Of a stretch of DNA of 64,000 nucleotides, positions 19,318 through 27,681 are shown piece after piece. A program made the position numbers and the translations under genes. Within the stretch, counting starts at the first letter, position 1, and the number at the start of each line of letters is the position of its first letter. Source of the stretch: Nakamurella flavida (GTDB lineage Bacteria > Actinomycetota > Actinomycetes > Mycobacteriales > Nakamurellaceae); the NCBI RefSeq assembly GCF_030811475.1, contig NZ_JAUSQV010000001.1, forward strand, positions 992,001 to 1,056,000, in the 5' to 3' direction. Under the pieces are notes generated by a model that ran no database searches, was not told the DNA's origin, and worked only from the letters and a program-made list of their open reading frames with translations.

Positions 19318-20646
19318 GTGCCCGCCGACGACACCGCAGTCATCACGGCCCTGCAGGCCGTCCTGGAGGCCGACCCCGCCAACGCGGTCGTCCGCCTGCA
19401 TCTGGCCGACCTGCTGCTGGCAGCCGGACGGCGGGAGGAGGCCCTGGCCTCCGTCGCCGCCGTGCTGAGCCGGGAGCCGACCTCGGCTCCCGCCCGGGCC
19501 GCGCTGCAGCGGGTCCTGGGCGGCGCACCGGGACCCGACCCGACCCGGCCGTCCGGTGGCGCCGCCGGGGAGCCGGCCCCCGACGGGCCCGGCCCATCGG
19601 GCCGACCGGACGAGGACGAGACCCCTGGGCTCGCACCGGACGCCGACGAGCCGGCGGACGAAGCGGACGGGACACCGAGCTTCGACTGGTCCGCCGCCGA
19701 GCACGACGTGGGTGTGGACGTCCCGCCGCCGTTCGTCGCCGAGGACCTCGACGACGCCCCGGTGGAGGTGGAACGCACCGTCGACATCCGTCTCGCGGAC
19801 GTGGCCGGGATGCAGGACGTGAAGGACCGACTGGAGGTCGCGTTCCTCGGTCCGATGCGCAATCCGGAGATGGCGGCCGCGTTCGGCAAGACCCTGCGGG
19901 GCGGCCTGCTGCTGTACGGGCCGCCCGGGGTGGGCAAGACGTACATCGCCCGGGCCCTGGCCGGCGAGATGGGCGCCTCGTTCACGAGTGTGTCGATGGC
20001 CGACATCCTGGACGGTTGGCTGGGGGCGGCCGAGAAGAACATCCAGCAGCTGTTCCGGTACGCCCGGCGCAACGGGCCGTGCGTGTTGTTCTTCGACGAG
20101 GTCGACGCCATCGGGCACCGGCGGTCGCGGATCGGGTCCGGCTGGTCGGGCCTGCGGGGTGCGGTGCAGCAGCTGCTCACCGAGATGGACTCGGTCGGCG
20201 CGGACAACGAGGACCTCTTCGTGCTGGGCGCGACGAACGCCCCGTGGGACGTCGACCCCGCCCTGCGGCGGCCGGGCCGCTTCGACCGCACGGTGCTCGT
20301 CCTGCCGCCGGACACCGAGGCCCGCCGCGCCATGCTGCGGGCCCAGTTGTCGACCCGTCCGGTGGCCGGCATCGCGGTGGAGCGGTTGGTCACCGCGACC
20401 GCCGACTACTCCGGCGCCGACCTCAAGCATCTCTGCGACTCGGCTGCCGAACTCGCCCTGGCCGACTCGGTGCGGGCCGGGCAGGTCCGGCCCATCGGGA
20501 TGGCCGACTTCGACCGGGTGCTGGCCGAGATCGGGCCGTCGACCCTGCCCTGGCTGGAATCCGCCCGCACCGTCGTCGCCTACGGCAACGCCGGGGGCGA
20601 GTACGACGACCTGCTGGCCTACCTGGCCGAGCGGAAACTCCTCTGA
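19318..20646 (+). CDS. AAA+ ATPase with N-terminal TPR-like segment (FtsH/VPS4-like core)
   Basis: A 442-residue protein. Residues 1-60 form a short TPR-like helical region (ALQAVLEADPANAVVRLHLADLLLAAGR). Residues about 65-150 are an acidic Pro-rich linker. The AAA+ core follows, with Walker A GPPGVGKT (201-208), Walker B LFFDEVDA (Asp260, Glu261), GATNAPWDVDPALRRPGRFDR with arginine fingers, and sensor 2 in DYSGADLKHL. There is no protease domain and no membrane helix. It probably remodels a protein. Its partner is the TPR membrane protein encoded immediately downstream. The family is seen in actinomycetes but I know no proven function. Confidence 0.9.
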   Translation: MPADDTAVITALQAVLEADPANAVVRLHLADLLLAAGRREEALASVAAVLSREPTSAPARAALQRVLGGAPGPDPTRPSGGAAGEPAPDGPGPSGRPDEDETPGLAPDADEPADEADGTPSFDWSAAEHDVGVDVPPPFVAEDLDDAPVEVERTVDIRLADVAGMQDVKDRLEVAFLGPMRNPEMAAAFGKTLRGGLLLYGPPGVGKTYIARALAGEMGASFTSVSMADILDGWLGAAEKNIQQLFRYARRNGPCVLFFDEVDAIGHRRSRIGSGWSGLRGAVQQLLTEMDSVGADNEDLFVLGATNAPWDVDPALRRPGRFDRTVLVLPPDTEARRAMLRAQLSTRPVAGIAVERLVTATADYSGADLKHLCDSAAELALADSVRAGQVRPIGMADFDRVLAEIGPSTLPWLESARTVVAYGNAGGEYDDLLAYLAERKLL

Positions 20647-20687
20647 CGGCCGGCGGTGGGCCGCGGCGCTGGCAGGCCCACCTCGAG

Positions 20688-22832
20688 GTGGGGCACCCGG
20701 CGGAGGCCCTGAAGGAGATCGGCGCCCACCTCGCGCAGCACCCCGACGACGCGAACGCCCTGCGCTGGGCCGCCCGCGCCCAGCTGGATCTGGGTGACCT
20801 GCCGGCCGCGGAGACCACCGTGCGGGCGGCACTCGCGCACGAACCGGACGACGAGTGGGGCCTGCGTCTGCTGGCCGCGGTGCTGCGGTCGACCGGCCGG
20901 GCCGTGGAATCGGTCCCCGTGGCGCAGGACGCCGTGCACAGCAGCGGCGGGACGACGGCCACGCTGGTAGGGCTGGCCCAGTCGCTGCGCGCCGCCGCCC
21001 GCCCGCTGGCCGCGCTGGGGGTGGCCAAGATCGCCGTGGTCCAGGACCCGGACGAGGCCGAGGCCATGCTGGCGCTGGCCCTCGGGTATCTGGCCACCGA
21101 CGACCGGGAGCGGGCGGTCGGTGCGATCGGCAGCGTGCTGGCGACGCAGCCGGACCACCCGACGGCCGTCCCGTTGATGGCCGGCCTCGACCGGGCCGGC
21201 AGTCGCTGGGCCCTGGCCCGGCTGACCGCCCGGGTCACCGCCGACCCGGCGGCGCGGGCCGAACTGCGGCGCGAGGTCGTCGACGCCCTGTTCGACGCCC
21301 GGACGGTCGCCGACACCCTTCCGCCGCTGGTGGTGGTGCACCGCCGACGCGGGCCGGCGGTCGACGACTCGGCCCTGGTGTCGACCATGGTCGCCGCCGG
21401 CGATCCCGACGCGGCCCGGTGGCTGTCCCTGGGTCTGCACCGTCGGTTCGCCCTGGCGGTGCTGCTCACGACGGTGCTGCTGTTCGGCTCCTGGCTGCCC
21501 GAGGAGTGGCGGTGGCTGCCGGTGAGCCTGGGCCTGATCGTGCTGCCGACCCTGGCCCTGGTCCGCACCGCCGCTGCGGCGAGGTCGCTGCGCGGGCCGA
21601 CCCTGCGACCCGTGGCCCGCCGCACCCTGCTCTCGGTGCCGTTCGTGGTGGGCGGCCTCGGCTGTGGTGCTCTCGTGGCCCTCGGGGTCGTGGGGCTGAT
21701 CGGCCGGCGGTCCGCCGACCTGATGCTGCTGGGCGGATCTCTCGGCGCGCTGCTGCTGGGTCTGTTCCTGCTCCTCACCGTCCCCCTGCACCCGATGCGC
21801 ACCTTCGCCGAGGTCATCCCGGACGCCCGCCCGGTGGTCAGCGCGTTCACCCGCATCCGCGCGTTCACCACCGCCCTCGTCCTGATCGCCGGTGGGGTGG
21901 CGGCCGCGTGCTGGGCGGTGCGCGACGGCGGGACCCGGGGGTGGCTGCTGGTGGCCGGCGCGGCCGGCGTGCTCGGGGTGGCCGCGGCGGGGGTGGCCCT
22001 GCGGCCCCGGACCCGGCTGGAATCGGTGGTGACCCGGCAGCTGGCGGCGACGACCCTGCGCTGGCCCCTGATCGGCAGTGCACTGGCCGTGCCCGTCCTG
22101 CTGACGCCCCTGCATCCACCCGCCGCCGTCGTGGGGGTCCCGCTGGTCGTCCTGGCCGCCCTGTTCGGCCCCTGGCTGATGTGGACCCGGGCGCTGAGCT
22201 TCCTCCCCGGGTACGTCGGCGCCCCGGGCGCCGGGCGGCCCCGACCGGCCCCCGCACCGGCCTCCCGCCGCTTCCGCCGGTCCCTGCACCGGTGGTTGCT
22301 GCTGACCAGCGCCGCGCTGCTGGTCGCCGCGCTGTTCCTGGTGGCCACCGTGCCCGACCCGGCGAACCGCTTCCGGTCGGCCGACGCGGTGATGTTCTCC
22401 GCGGTCCTCCTGGCCGGGGCGGCGCTGATCGGCGCGCTCGGCGGGGTCCGGGTGATCACCCGGCTCCCGGCCGGGTCCCGCCGGCTGTTCCTGTCCGCCG
22501 CCCGGGTGCGGACGGCGCTGGGGTGGGTGCTCGGGGCGGGTGTCGTCCTCCCCCTGGTCACCGCGCTGACCGTCCTGCTCGCCCCGTTCGCCCTCGGCGG
22601 CATCGCCGCGCTGATCGCCCTGCTCTGCGGCCTGGCGATGATCGCGGCCTCGGTGACGTTCGGCCGGGTCCGCGCCGCCCTGGAGGAGCGGGTGCGGGTG
22701 GTCGGCCGGACGGTGCCGACCCCCGCTCCGATCTTCCGACGCGCGCCTCCCGACCGCACCGGGCCCGCCGACGAGGAGTTGCTGACCACCTGGACGCCGA
22801 CGGATCCGGCCGACCGGACCGCCGGCGGCTGA
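20688..22832 (+). CDS. TPR-containing polytopic membrane protein, partner of the AAA+ ATPase
   Basis: The first 230 residues are TPR-like helices (ALKEIGAHLAQHPDDANALRWAARAQLDLGD, split by the usual PDD and LGD turns). A large membrane domain follows with about eight hydrophobic helices, for example FALAVLLTTVLLFGSWL, SLGLIVLPTLALV and LILIAGGVAAACW-like stretches, then a charged tail. The start is unclear. GTG at 20688 is the first standard start codon, but it cuts into the first TPR helix; a CTG at 20643 that overlaps the ATPase stop as CTGA would give 15 more residues, including the conserved Trp. The tight junction suggests a two-component complex at the membrane. Confidence 0.8.
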   Translation: MGHPAEALKEIGAHLAQHPDDANALRWAARAQLDLGDLPAAETTVRAALAHEPDDEWGLRLLAAVLRSTGRAVESVPVAQDAVHSSGGTTATLVGLAQSLRAAARPLAALGVAKIAVVQDPDEAEAMLALALGYLATDDRERAVGAIGSVLATQPDHPTAVPLMAGLDRAGSRWALARLTARVTADPAARAELRREVVDALFDARTVADTLPPLVVVHRRRGPAVDDSALVSTMVAAGDPDAARWLSLGLHRRFALAVLLTTVLLFGSWLPEEWRWLPVSLGLIVLPTLALVRTAAAARSLRGPTLRPVARRTLLSVPFVVGGLGCGALVALGVVGLIGRRSADLMLLGGSLGALLLGLFLLLTVPLHPMRTFAEVIPDARPVVSAFTRIRAFTTALVLIAGGVAAACWAVRDGGTRGWLLVAGAAGVLGVAAAGVALRPRTRLESVVTRQLAATTLRWPLIGSALAVPVLLTPLHPPAAVVGVPLVVLAALFGPWLMWTRALSFLPGYVGAPGAGRPRPAPAPASRRFRRSLHRWLLLTSAALLVAALFLVATVPDPANRFRSADAVMFSAVLLAGAALIGALGGVRVITRLPAGSRRLFLSAARVRTALGWVLGAGVVLPLVTALTVLLAPFALGGIAALIALLCGLAMIAASVTFGRVRAALEERVRVVGRTVPTPAPIFRRAPPDRTGPADEELLTTWTPTDPADRTAGG

Positions 22833-22834
22833 CG

Positions 22835-22856
22835 GTCCCGGCGCCCGGGGCCGGAC
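22835..22856. terminator. Short hairpin between convergent genes
   Basis: GTCCCGGC (22835-22842) can pair with GCCGGAC (22850-22856) with one bulged C and a 7-nt loop. It fills the 24-nt space between the TPR protein stop and the stop of the converging oxidoreductase gene. A shared terminator is plausible, though the stem is short. Confidence 0.4.
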
Positions 22857-23849
22857 TCAGCGGGTGGCCACCGTCCTGCCGCGCACCCCGTCCTTCCCGA
22901 GCGTCCGCAGCGCCTGCGGGATCTCCGGGAAAGCGACCACCCGACCCACCGTGGCATGCAGGACGCCCTGCTCGACCAGACCGTCGATCTGCCGGAGCTG
23001 GTCGCCGTCGGCGTGCATGAAGAGGAACTCGTAGCCGACGCCGAGCTTGCGGGCGCGGCGTCGGACCTTGCCGCTCAACGCGGTGATCGCCAGGCGCAGG
23101 ACCGGGTTGAGGCCCCGCGCGCGGGCGAAGGCGGGATCGGGCGGGCCGGCGATGCCGATCACCTTCCCGCCCGGCCGGAGGACCGACAGCGACCGGGTCA
23201 GGATCTCGCCGCCCTGGCTGTCCAGGACGAGGTCGTAGCCCTCGACGAGCTCGGTGAAATCCTGCGCGCGGTAGTCGATGACGACATCGGCGCCCAGGCC
23301 CCGGACGAACTCGGCGTTGGCCGCGCTCGCGGTGGTGGCGACGGTGGCCCCGAGGTGCTTCGCCAGCTGGATGGCCAGGGCACCCACCCCACCGGCACCG
23401 GCGTGGATCAACACCCGCTGGCCCGGTCGGAGCCGGCCCCGCTCGACCAGGGCCTGCCAGGCGGTCAGCGCCACCAGCGGCAGCGAACCCGCCTCGGCCA
23501 TCGTCATCGACGCCGGCACGGGGGCGAGATCGTCCTCGGCGACGGCGATCCGGCCGGCGAAGGTCCCGATGCGACCGTCCCGGGGCCGGCCGTGGACGTC
23601 GTCGCCCGGAGCGAACCTCCGGACTCCGGCGCCCACGCGCACCACGGTGCCGGCGACGTCGTGGCCGAGGGGCGACGGCAGCGGGTAGGGGAGGATCTGC
23701 TTGAACTCACCCGTCCGGATCTTCTCGTCGAGCTGGTTCAACCCGGCCGCCCGTACCTCGACGAGGACGTCGTGCTCCCCCACCGTGGGTTCGGGGACCT
23801 CGACCTCGTTCAGCGGTTGCCCGTACCGGGTGACGACGAATGCCTTCAT
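22857..23849 (-). CDS. NADP-dependent zinc-type MDR oxidoreductase
   Basis: A 330-residue medium-chain dehydrogenase/reductase of the quinone oxidoreductase-like group. Signatures are AAGLNQLDEKIRTGEF, GHDVAGTVVRVGAG, LPLVALTAWQAL and VLIHAGAGGVGALAIQLAKHLGA. Zinc ligands are absent. The ATG at 23849 follows GGAGCATC. It lies 32 nt after the SDR gene on the same strand, so both are probably co-transcribed and answer to the divergent TetR regulator. Both enzymes would use NADP(H) to act on a reactive carbonyl or quinone-like compound; the true substrate is unknown. Confidence 0.88.
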   Translation of the reverse strand: MKAFVVTRYGQPLNEVEVPEPTVGEHDVLVEVRAAGLNQLDEKIRTGEFKQILPYPLPSPLGHDVAGTVVRVGAGVRRFAPGDDVHGRPRDGRIGTFAGRIAVAEDDLAPVPASMTMAEAGSLPLVALTAWQALVERGRLRPGQRVLIHAGAGGVGALAIQLAKHLGATVATTASAANAEFVRGLGADVVIDYRAQDFTELVEGYDLVLDSQGGEILTRSLSVLRPGGKVIGIAGPPDPAFARARGLNPVLRLAITALSGKVRRRARKLGVGYEFLFMHADGDQLRQIDGLVEQGVLHATVGRVVAFPEIPQALRTLGKDGVRGRTVATR

Positions 23850-23881
23850 GATGCGATGCTCCTGGGTGCTCGGGGCCGGGC

Positions 23882-24601
23882 TCAGCGGCCGGCGGTGGGG
23901 ACGGGCAGCTGCGGGTAGACGACGGTGAGCGGCGCGCTCAGACCGGCCTTCGCCCGCACGGACGTCTCGTCGGCGAGCACCTCGTACTCGCCGGCCTCGA
24001 CGGCGTCGTGGACGATCCGGACGAGTTCGGCCGGGTCGAGCTTCGGGTCGGTCGCGTGTGCGGCCATCGCGGTGTCGACGTAGCCGACGTGCACGCCGAC
24101 GACGTGCACCCCGACCGGGGCGAGCTCGAGGCGCAGGGAGTTGGTGACCGACCACAGAGCGGCCTTGGTGGCGCTGTAGATGCCGGCCACGGCGTACCAG
24201 CTCAGCGCCGAGTGGATGTCGATGACGGTGGCGCCGGGCCGGCCGGCCAGCACCGGCGCGAAGGCGCGGGCCACGAACAGCGGACCGAGGAAGTTGGTCT
24301 CGACGTTCGTCCGGATCTCGGCGTCGGTATGGCTCAGGATCCCGGGGCTCGTCACCGAGGCGCCGGCGTTGTTGACCAGGACGGTGACGTCCGGTGCGGC
24401 CTGCACGGCCGCCTCGATCGACGCGGGGTCGGTGACGTCGAGGGTGAGCGGGACGATCCGGGGGTCGTCCCAGGTCAGCGGGCGGCGGGCGGCTGCGTAG
24501 ACCTTGGCGGCGCCCCGGGCGAGCGCGTCGTGGACGAAATGGGTCCCGATGCCTCCGTTGGCTCCGGTGACCAGGACGACGGCGTCGTGCAGTGCGGGCA
24601 T
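23882..24601 (-). CDS. Short-chain dehydrogenase/reductase under TetR control
   Basis: A 239-residue classical SDR. The cofactor motif is VTGANGGIGTHF, followed by DVTDPAS, VLVNNAGAS, a catalytic Ser region IHSALSW, and the YSATK active site (Tyr-x-x-x-Lys). Basic residues after the second strand (AAARRP) favour NADP. The ATG at 24601 follows AGGAG with a good spacer. It begins 116 nt from the TetR gene start on the other strand and precedes the MDR oxidoreductase gene. Its substrate cannot be assigned. Confidence 0.9.
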   Translation of the reverse strand: MPALHDAVVLVTGANGGIGTHFVHDALARGAAKVYAAARRPLTWDDPRIVPLTLDVTDPASIEAAVQAAPDVTVLVNNAGASVTSPGILSHTDAEIRTNVETNFLGPLFVARAFAPVLAGRPGATVIDIHSALSWYAVAGIYSATKAALWSVTNSLRLELAPVGVHVVGVHVGYVDTAMAAHATDPKLDPAELVRIVHDAVEAGEYEVLADETSVRAKAGLSAPLTVVYPQLPVPTAGR

Positions 24602-24659
24602 GGCAGGCTCCTGTGCGGGTGGATCGGGCGGCCGACGGCTGCCCGGACGGGTCGGCAAA

Positions 24660-24677
24660 TACTGACTACCCTCAGAA
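24660..24677. promoter_or_regulatory. Candidate TetR operator in the SDR/TetR divergent spacer
   Basis: TACTGA-CTACCC-TCAGAA is an imperfect inverted repeat (CTGA-N6-TCAG perfect in the core) in the AT-richer middle of the 116-nt spacer. A second CTCAGA copy follows at 24687-24692. The site lies between both promoters, as expected for a local TetR repressor. This is inference from symmetry and position only. Confidence 0.5.
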
Positions 24678-24717
24678 CTGCCCGCACTCAGATTCTATTC
24701 CAGGAGGTGGCCGGAGG

Positions 24718-25332
24718 ATGACCGGGTCCGTGGGCCGCCGCGAGCGGAACAAGCAGGACAAGCTCGGCCGGATCGTGGCCGCGGCCGGTGAGCTGTTCGC
24801 CGAGCGGAGCATCGACGAGGTCACCACCCAGGAGATCGCCGAGCGGGCGGACATCGGGACGGGAACGCTCTTCCTGTACGCGCGCAACAAGGGCGAGCTG
24901 CTCCTGCTCGTGCAGAACGCGACCTACGCCGCCGCCCTGGACCGGGGTCGGGCCGCCGCGGAAGGCGCCCCCGACGCCCTGACCGCGGTCATGGCGATCG
25001 TCGCCGAGGTCGTGGCGTGCAACCGCAGCCGGCCGAGCAACGGGCGGACGTACCTCCGGGAGATGGTGTTCGGCGATCCCGACGAGCCCCACCACCGGGA
25101 GGCCCGCGCACTGGCCGGGCGGACCGAACAGGCGATCGCCGACGTCCTGGCCGACGATCCCGCCATCGGGCCGGACACCGCAGGCGTCCTGGCCCATGTC
25201 GTCTCGGCGGTCATGCTGCTGGCCATGGCGTCCGCGCCCGCGGTCGACAGCTCGGTGTCGGACGTGCTCGACGACATCCGCCCGCAGATCCGCGCCCTGC
25301 TCCCCCACCCGTCCAGGAAGGTCACGGCATGA
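24718..25332 (+). CDS. TetR/AcrR family transcriptional regulator
   Basis: A 204-residue regulator. The N-terminal HTH is RIVAAAGELFAERSIDEVTTQEIAERADIGTGTLFLYARNKGELL cut across helices 1 to 4, a textbook TetR domain (about residues 15-60). The C-terminal ligand domain is unconserved, as expected. The ATG follows GGAGG/GGAGG doublets at 24703 and 24712. It is divergent from the SDR-oxidoreductase pair, which it probably represses until a ligand binds. Its stop overlaps the start of the alanyl-tRNA editing gene (ATGA), so the two are co-translated. Confidence 0.92.
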   Translation: MTGSVGRRERNKQDKLGRIVAAAGELFAERSIDEVTTQEIAERADIGTGTLFLYARNKGELLLLVQNATYAAALDRGRAAAEGAPDALTAVMAIVAEVVACNRSRPSNGRTYLREMVFGDPDEPHHREARALAGRTEQAIADVLADDPAIGPDTAGVLAHVVSAVMLLAMASAPAVDSSVSDVLDDIRPQIRALLPHPSRKVTA

Positions 25333-26225
25333 GCCACCCGGTCACCGACACCGTCCTGCACCCCTCCGCCACGGCCACCCGGGTGTCCTACCCGACGGGC
25401 GGGACCCACGGTCCGGGAACGGTCGTCGGCCTGGCCCGGTTCACCGGGCGCGACGGCGGGGGCGTGCTGGGTGTGGTGCTGGACGCCACCGCGGCCCACC
25501 CGGTGTCCCCCACCTGGCCCGACCAGCCGGCCGACCGGGGCGAGCTGCTCTCGGCGGCACGGACCCACGCCCTCCTCGACGTCCGACAGGGCGTCCTGCA
25601 CGACGGCCTGCTCACCGTGGACGTCTCGGCCGGCCGGGTCCCCGGCGACGAGGTGGTCGTGCACCTGGTCGACCCGGGTGCGTCGCTGACCCTGGGCGAG
25701 CGTGTCGAGGTGATCGTGGATGCCGAGTGGCGCCGGTCGTTGTCCCTCGCCCACTCCGCCTGCCACCTCGGCGCGTTGGCCCTCGACGCGGCGCTGGCCC
25801 CGTTGTGGAGCAGATCCGTCGCCACCGACCCGCTGGGCCACCCGGCGTTCGACCGACTCGCGATCACCTCCTCGACCCTGTCCCCCCGTCGGGCCGTGGA
25901 CGTGTACCGACTGGGGAAGTCGCTGCGCAAGAAGGGGTTCGACGGGACCCGGTTGACCGACGAGTTGGCCGCGGTCGCGGCCGCGCAGGCGGCCACGCTC
26001 GACCGCTGGCTCGCCCAGGACACCGCGACCCACGTCGAGGCGGGCGACGGCACCCTGTCCGCGCGCCGCCGGTGGTGCGGAACCCTGGACGGCATCGAGG
26101 TCGACCTGCCCTGTGGCGGAACGCATGTCGCATCCACCGGTGAGCTGGCCGGGATCACCGTCGAGCACCAGCTGTCCGAGGCGGCGGATGCGCTGACCGT
26201 CACCACGTCGGTGCCGGCCGGCTGA
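25329..26225 (+). CDS. Alanyl-tRNA editing protein (AlaX-like)
   Basis: A 298-residue protein resembling the editing half of alanyl-tRNA synthetase. The zinc-type ligands are visible as HSACH (His142, His146) and CGGTH (Cys262, His266). The N-terminal 120 residues fit the beta-barrel that precedes the editing domain in longer AlaX proteins. About 100 residues separate the two metal motifs. Family members remove serine or glycine wrongly attached to tRNA-Ala. ATGA overlap with the TetR gene is unusual for a translation quality-control gene and suggests it is induced with the SDR cluster or keeps its own minor promoter. Confidence 0.85.
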   Translation: MSHPVTDTVLHPSATATRVSYPTGGTHGPGTVVGLARFTGRDGGGVLGVVLDATAAHPVSPTWPDQPADRGELLSAARTHALLDVRQGVLHDGLLTVDVSAGRVPGDEVVVHLVDPGASLTLGERVEVIVDAEWRRSLSLAHSACHLGALALDAALAPLWSRSVATDPLGHPAFDRLAITSSTLSPRRAVDVYRLGKSLRKKGFDGTRLTDELAAVAAAQAATLDRWLAQDTATHVEAGDGTLSARRRWCGTLDGIEVDLPCGGTHVASTGELAGITVEHQLSEAADALTVTTSVPAG

Positions 26226-26238
26226 CGAGCCCCGGAGG

Positions 26239-26937
26239 TCACTCCCGACCGACCACCTCCGCCGCGCACACCTGCAGATCGTGCCCGTGGGCCGTCGACC
26301 GGGTGCGGAGTGCGTCGAACGCCTGCTGCGAATCCAGCCCGTGACGGGCCATGAGGATGCCCTTGGCCCGCCCGATCACGTCCGCCCGGTCCAGGGCGGC
26401 GGCCAGTTCCTCGTACCGCAGGGCATGGCGCAGGGCGACCGCGGCGTGGGCGGCGAGGATCTCACCGACCCGCCGGTCGTGCTCGTGGCCCGACGGCGGA
26501 TGGCGGCACCACAGGGTCAACGACCCGACCTCCCGACCCCCGGAGGTCAGGGCGAGATCCAGACGGCAGCGGCCCGTCCCCGACGGACAGCTCCCGCCGT
26601 CCGGCACGGGACCGGGCAGCCCCTGGGCCGGTAGCGACCGACCGTGCGGGGCGTGCACGGTCCGACCGTCGGCGGCCAGGACGACCTGGGCGCACGATGC
26701 CCCGGGCACCATCTCCACCGCGAGCCGCAGCACGGTGTGCAGGGTCGATGTGGTGCCGGCACCGGCGTCGAGGGAACCGGCCACGACACCGAACGCACGG
26801 GCCAGGACCGTGCCGGCCCCCGACGGCTCGCCCGCCGCGATCACGTCCCGTCCCGACTCGACGCACGCCCGGCCGGCGGGTGCGCCCCGGCTCGGCCCGA
26901 GTGGCGGGCCGGCGTGGGCCTCGATCCCCACCGTCAC
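26239..26937 (-). CDS. GAF/ANTAR domain antiterminator-type regulator
   Basis: A 232-residue protein. Residues about 45-165 are a GAF-like sensory region (VLRLAVEMVPGASCAQVVLAADG), and the C-terminal 60 residues are an ANTAR domain (ALDRADVIGRAKGILMARHGLDSQQAFDAL). ANTAR domains bind paired hairpins in nascent RNA and prevent termination. The GTG at 26937 overlaps the stop of the upstream gene (GTGA), which fixes the start. No kinase lies nearby. Cysteines in GGSCPSGTGRC may matter for sensing, but this is speculation. Confidence 0.85.
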   Translation of the reverse strand: MTVGIEAHAGPPLGPSRGAPAGRACVESGRDVIAAGEPSGAGTVLARAFGVVAGSLDAGAGTTSTLHTVLRLAVEMVPGASCAQVVLAADGRTVHAPHGRSLPAQGLPGPVPDGGSCPSGTGRCRLDLALTSGGREVGSLTLWCRHPPSGHEHDRRVGEILAAHAAVALRHALRYEELAAALDRADVIGRAKGILMARHGLDSQQAFDALRTRSTAHGHDLQVCAAEVVGRE

Positions 26938-27491
26938 GGCCGCGGCCACGGCCGGCCCGCCCGGGTCTCCTGCTCGTTCCGCGCGGCCGTCTCGCGGTCG
27001 AGCCAGGCGTCGAGCGCGGCACGCCGCCCCGGCGCGAGATCGATCTCGTCGCTGGTCACCACCCGGTAGCCCGGACGGAGACCCGGGTCCCGGCGGCCGA
27101 CATCGGGCACCAGGCACTCGAGCCGGCCACGGCCGTCCAGCTCCAGCCCGTCGGTCGGGTCGGTGTCCCGGTGGCCGGGTGCGACGACCTCCCAGCACAG
27201 GGCGGGATCGTCGAGGACGTCGGCCACCGCGCGGCCGAGTTCCCGCAGGGCGGACTCGCGGAGCCGGGCGGCGAGCCGGTCGCGGAGGGCCTCGACGGCG
27301 GCCGCGCACGCGGCCGCGATGACACCGGCCGAGGCCCCGACCTCGCGGCGGCCCGATCGACCCACCCCGGTCGGGTCACCCGGCTCGGGGTCCGTCGACC
27401 GGTGCGGACCCGTCCGACGGACGGTGGGTCGCGCGGCGCAGGACCGGATGCGGTCGGGGAGGAAGGGGTGGGAGGCGGGATCGGTGTGCAT
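26934..27491 (-). CDS. Hypothetical protein coupled to the ANTAR regulator
   Basis: A 185-residue protein with ATG start. The first 45 residues are basic and low in complexity. The middle is helical (AACAAAVEALRDRLAARLRESALRELGRAVADVLDD), cut by no Gly, then a short beta-rich part (ECLVPDVGRRDPGLRPGYRVV), ending in an acidic helix. I do not recognise a domain. Its stop overlaps the ANTAR gene start, so the two are expressed together; it may feed a signal to the ANTAR protein. A TAGCCT -10-like hexamer on the minus strand (27601-27596) would give a leader of about 100 nt that can form a small CCCCG/CGGGG hairpin near the start codon. Confidence 0.6.
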   Translation of the reverse strand: MHTDPASHPFLPDRIRSCAARPTVRRTGPHRSTDPEPGDPTGVGRSGRREVGASAGVIAAACAAAVEALRDRLAARLRESALRELGRAVADVLDDPALCWEVVAPGHRDTDPTDGLELDGRGRLECLVPDVGRRDPGLRPGYRVVTSDEIDLAPGRRAALDAWLDRETAARNEQETRAGRPWPRP

Positions 27492-27681
27492 GGGAGCCCC
27501 GTCGGCGGGGTGGAACCTGAATGCGTGCCCGGCACGACGATGCGGCGGCTACGCGGCGACATCGACCCCGGGTCGGCTGGCGGATCAGCGACGTCAGGCT
27601 ACCCGGCCCGGCCCCCGAACGGGCGATGGTGTGACGGGGACCGGGCGGCGCCGATCCCGAGCGCGTGGCGGGCCGGGAGGG

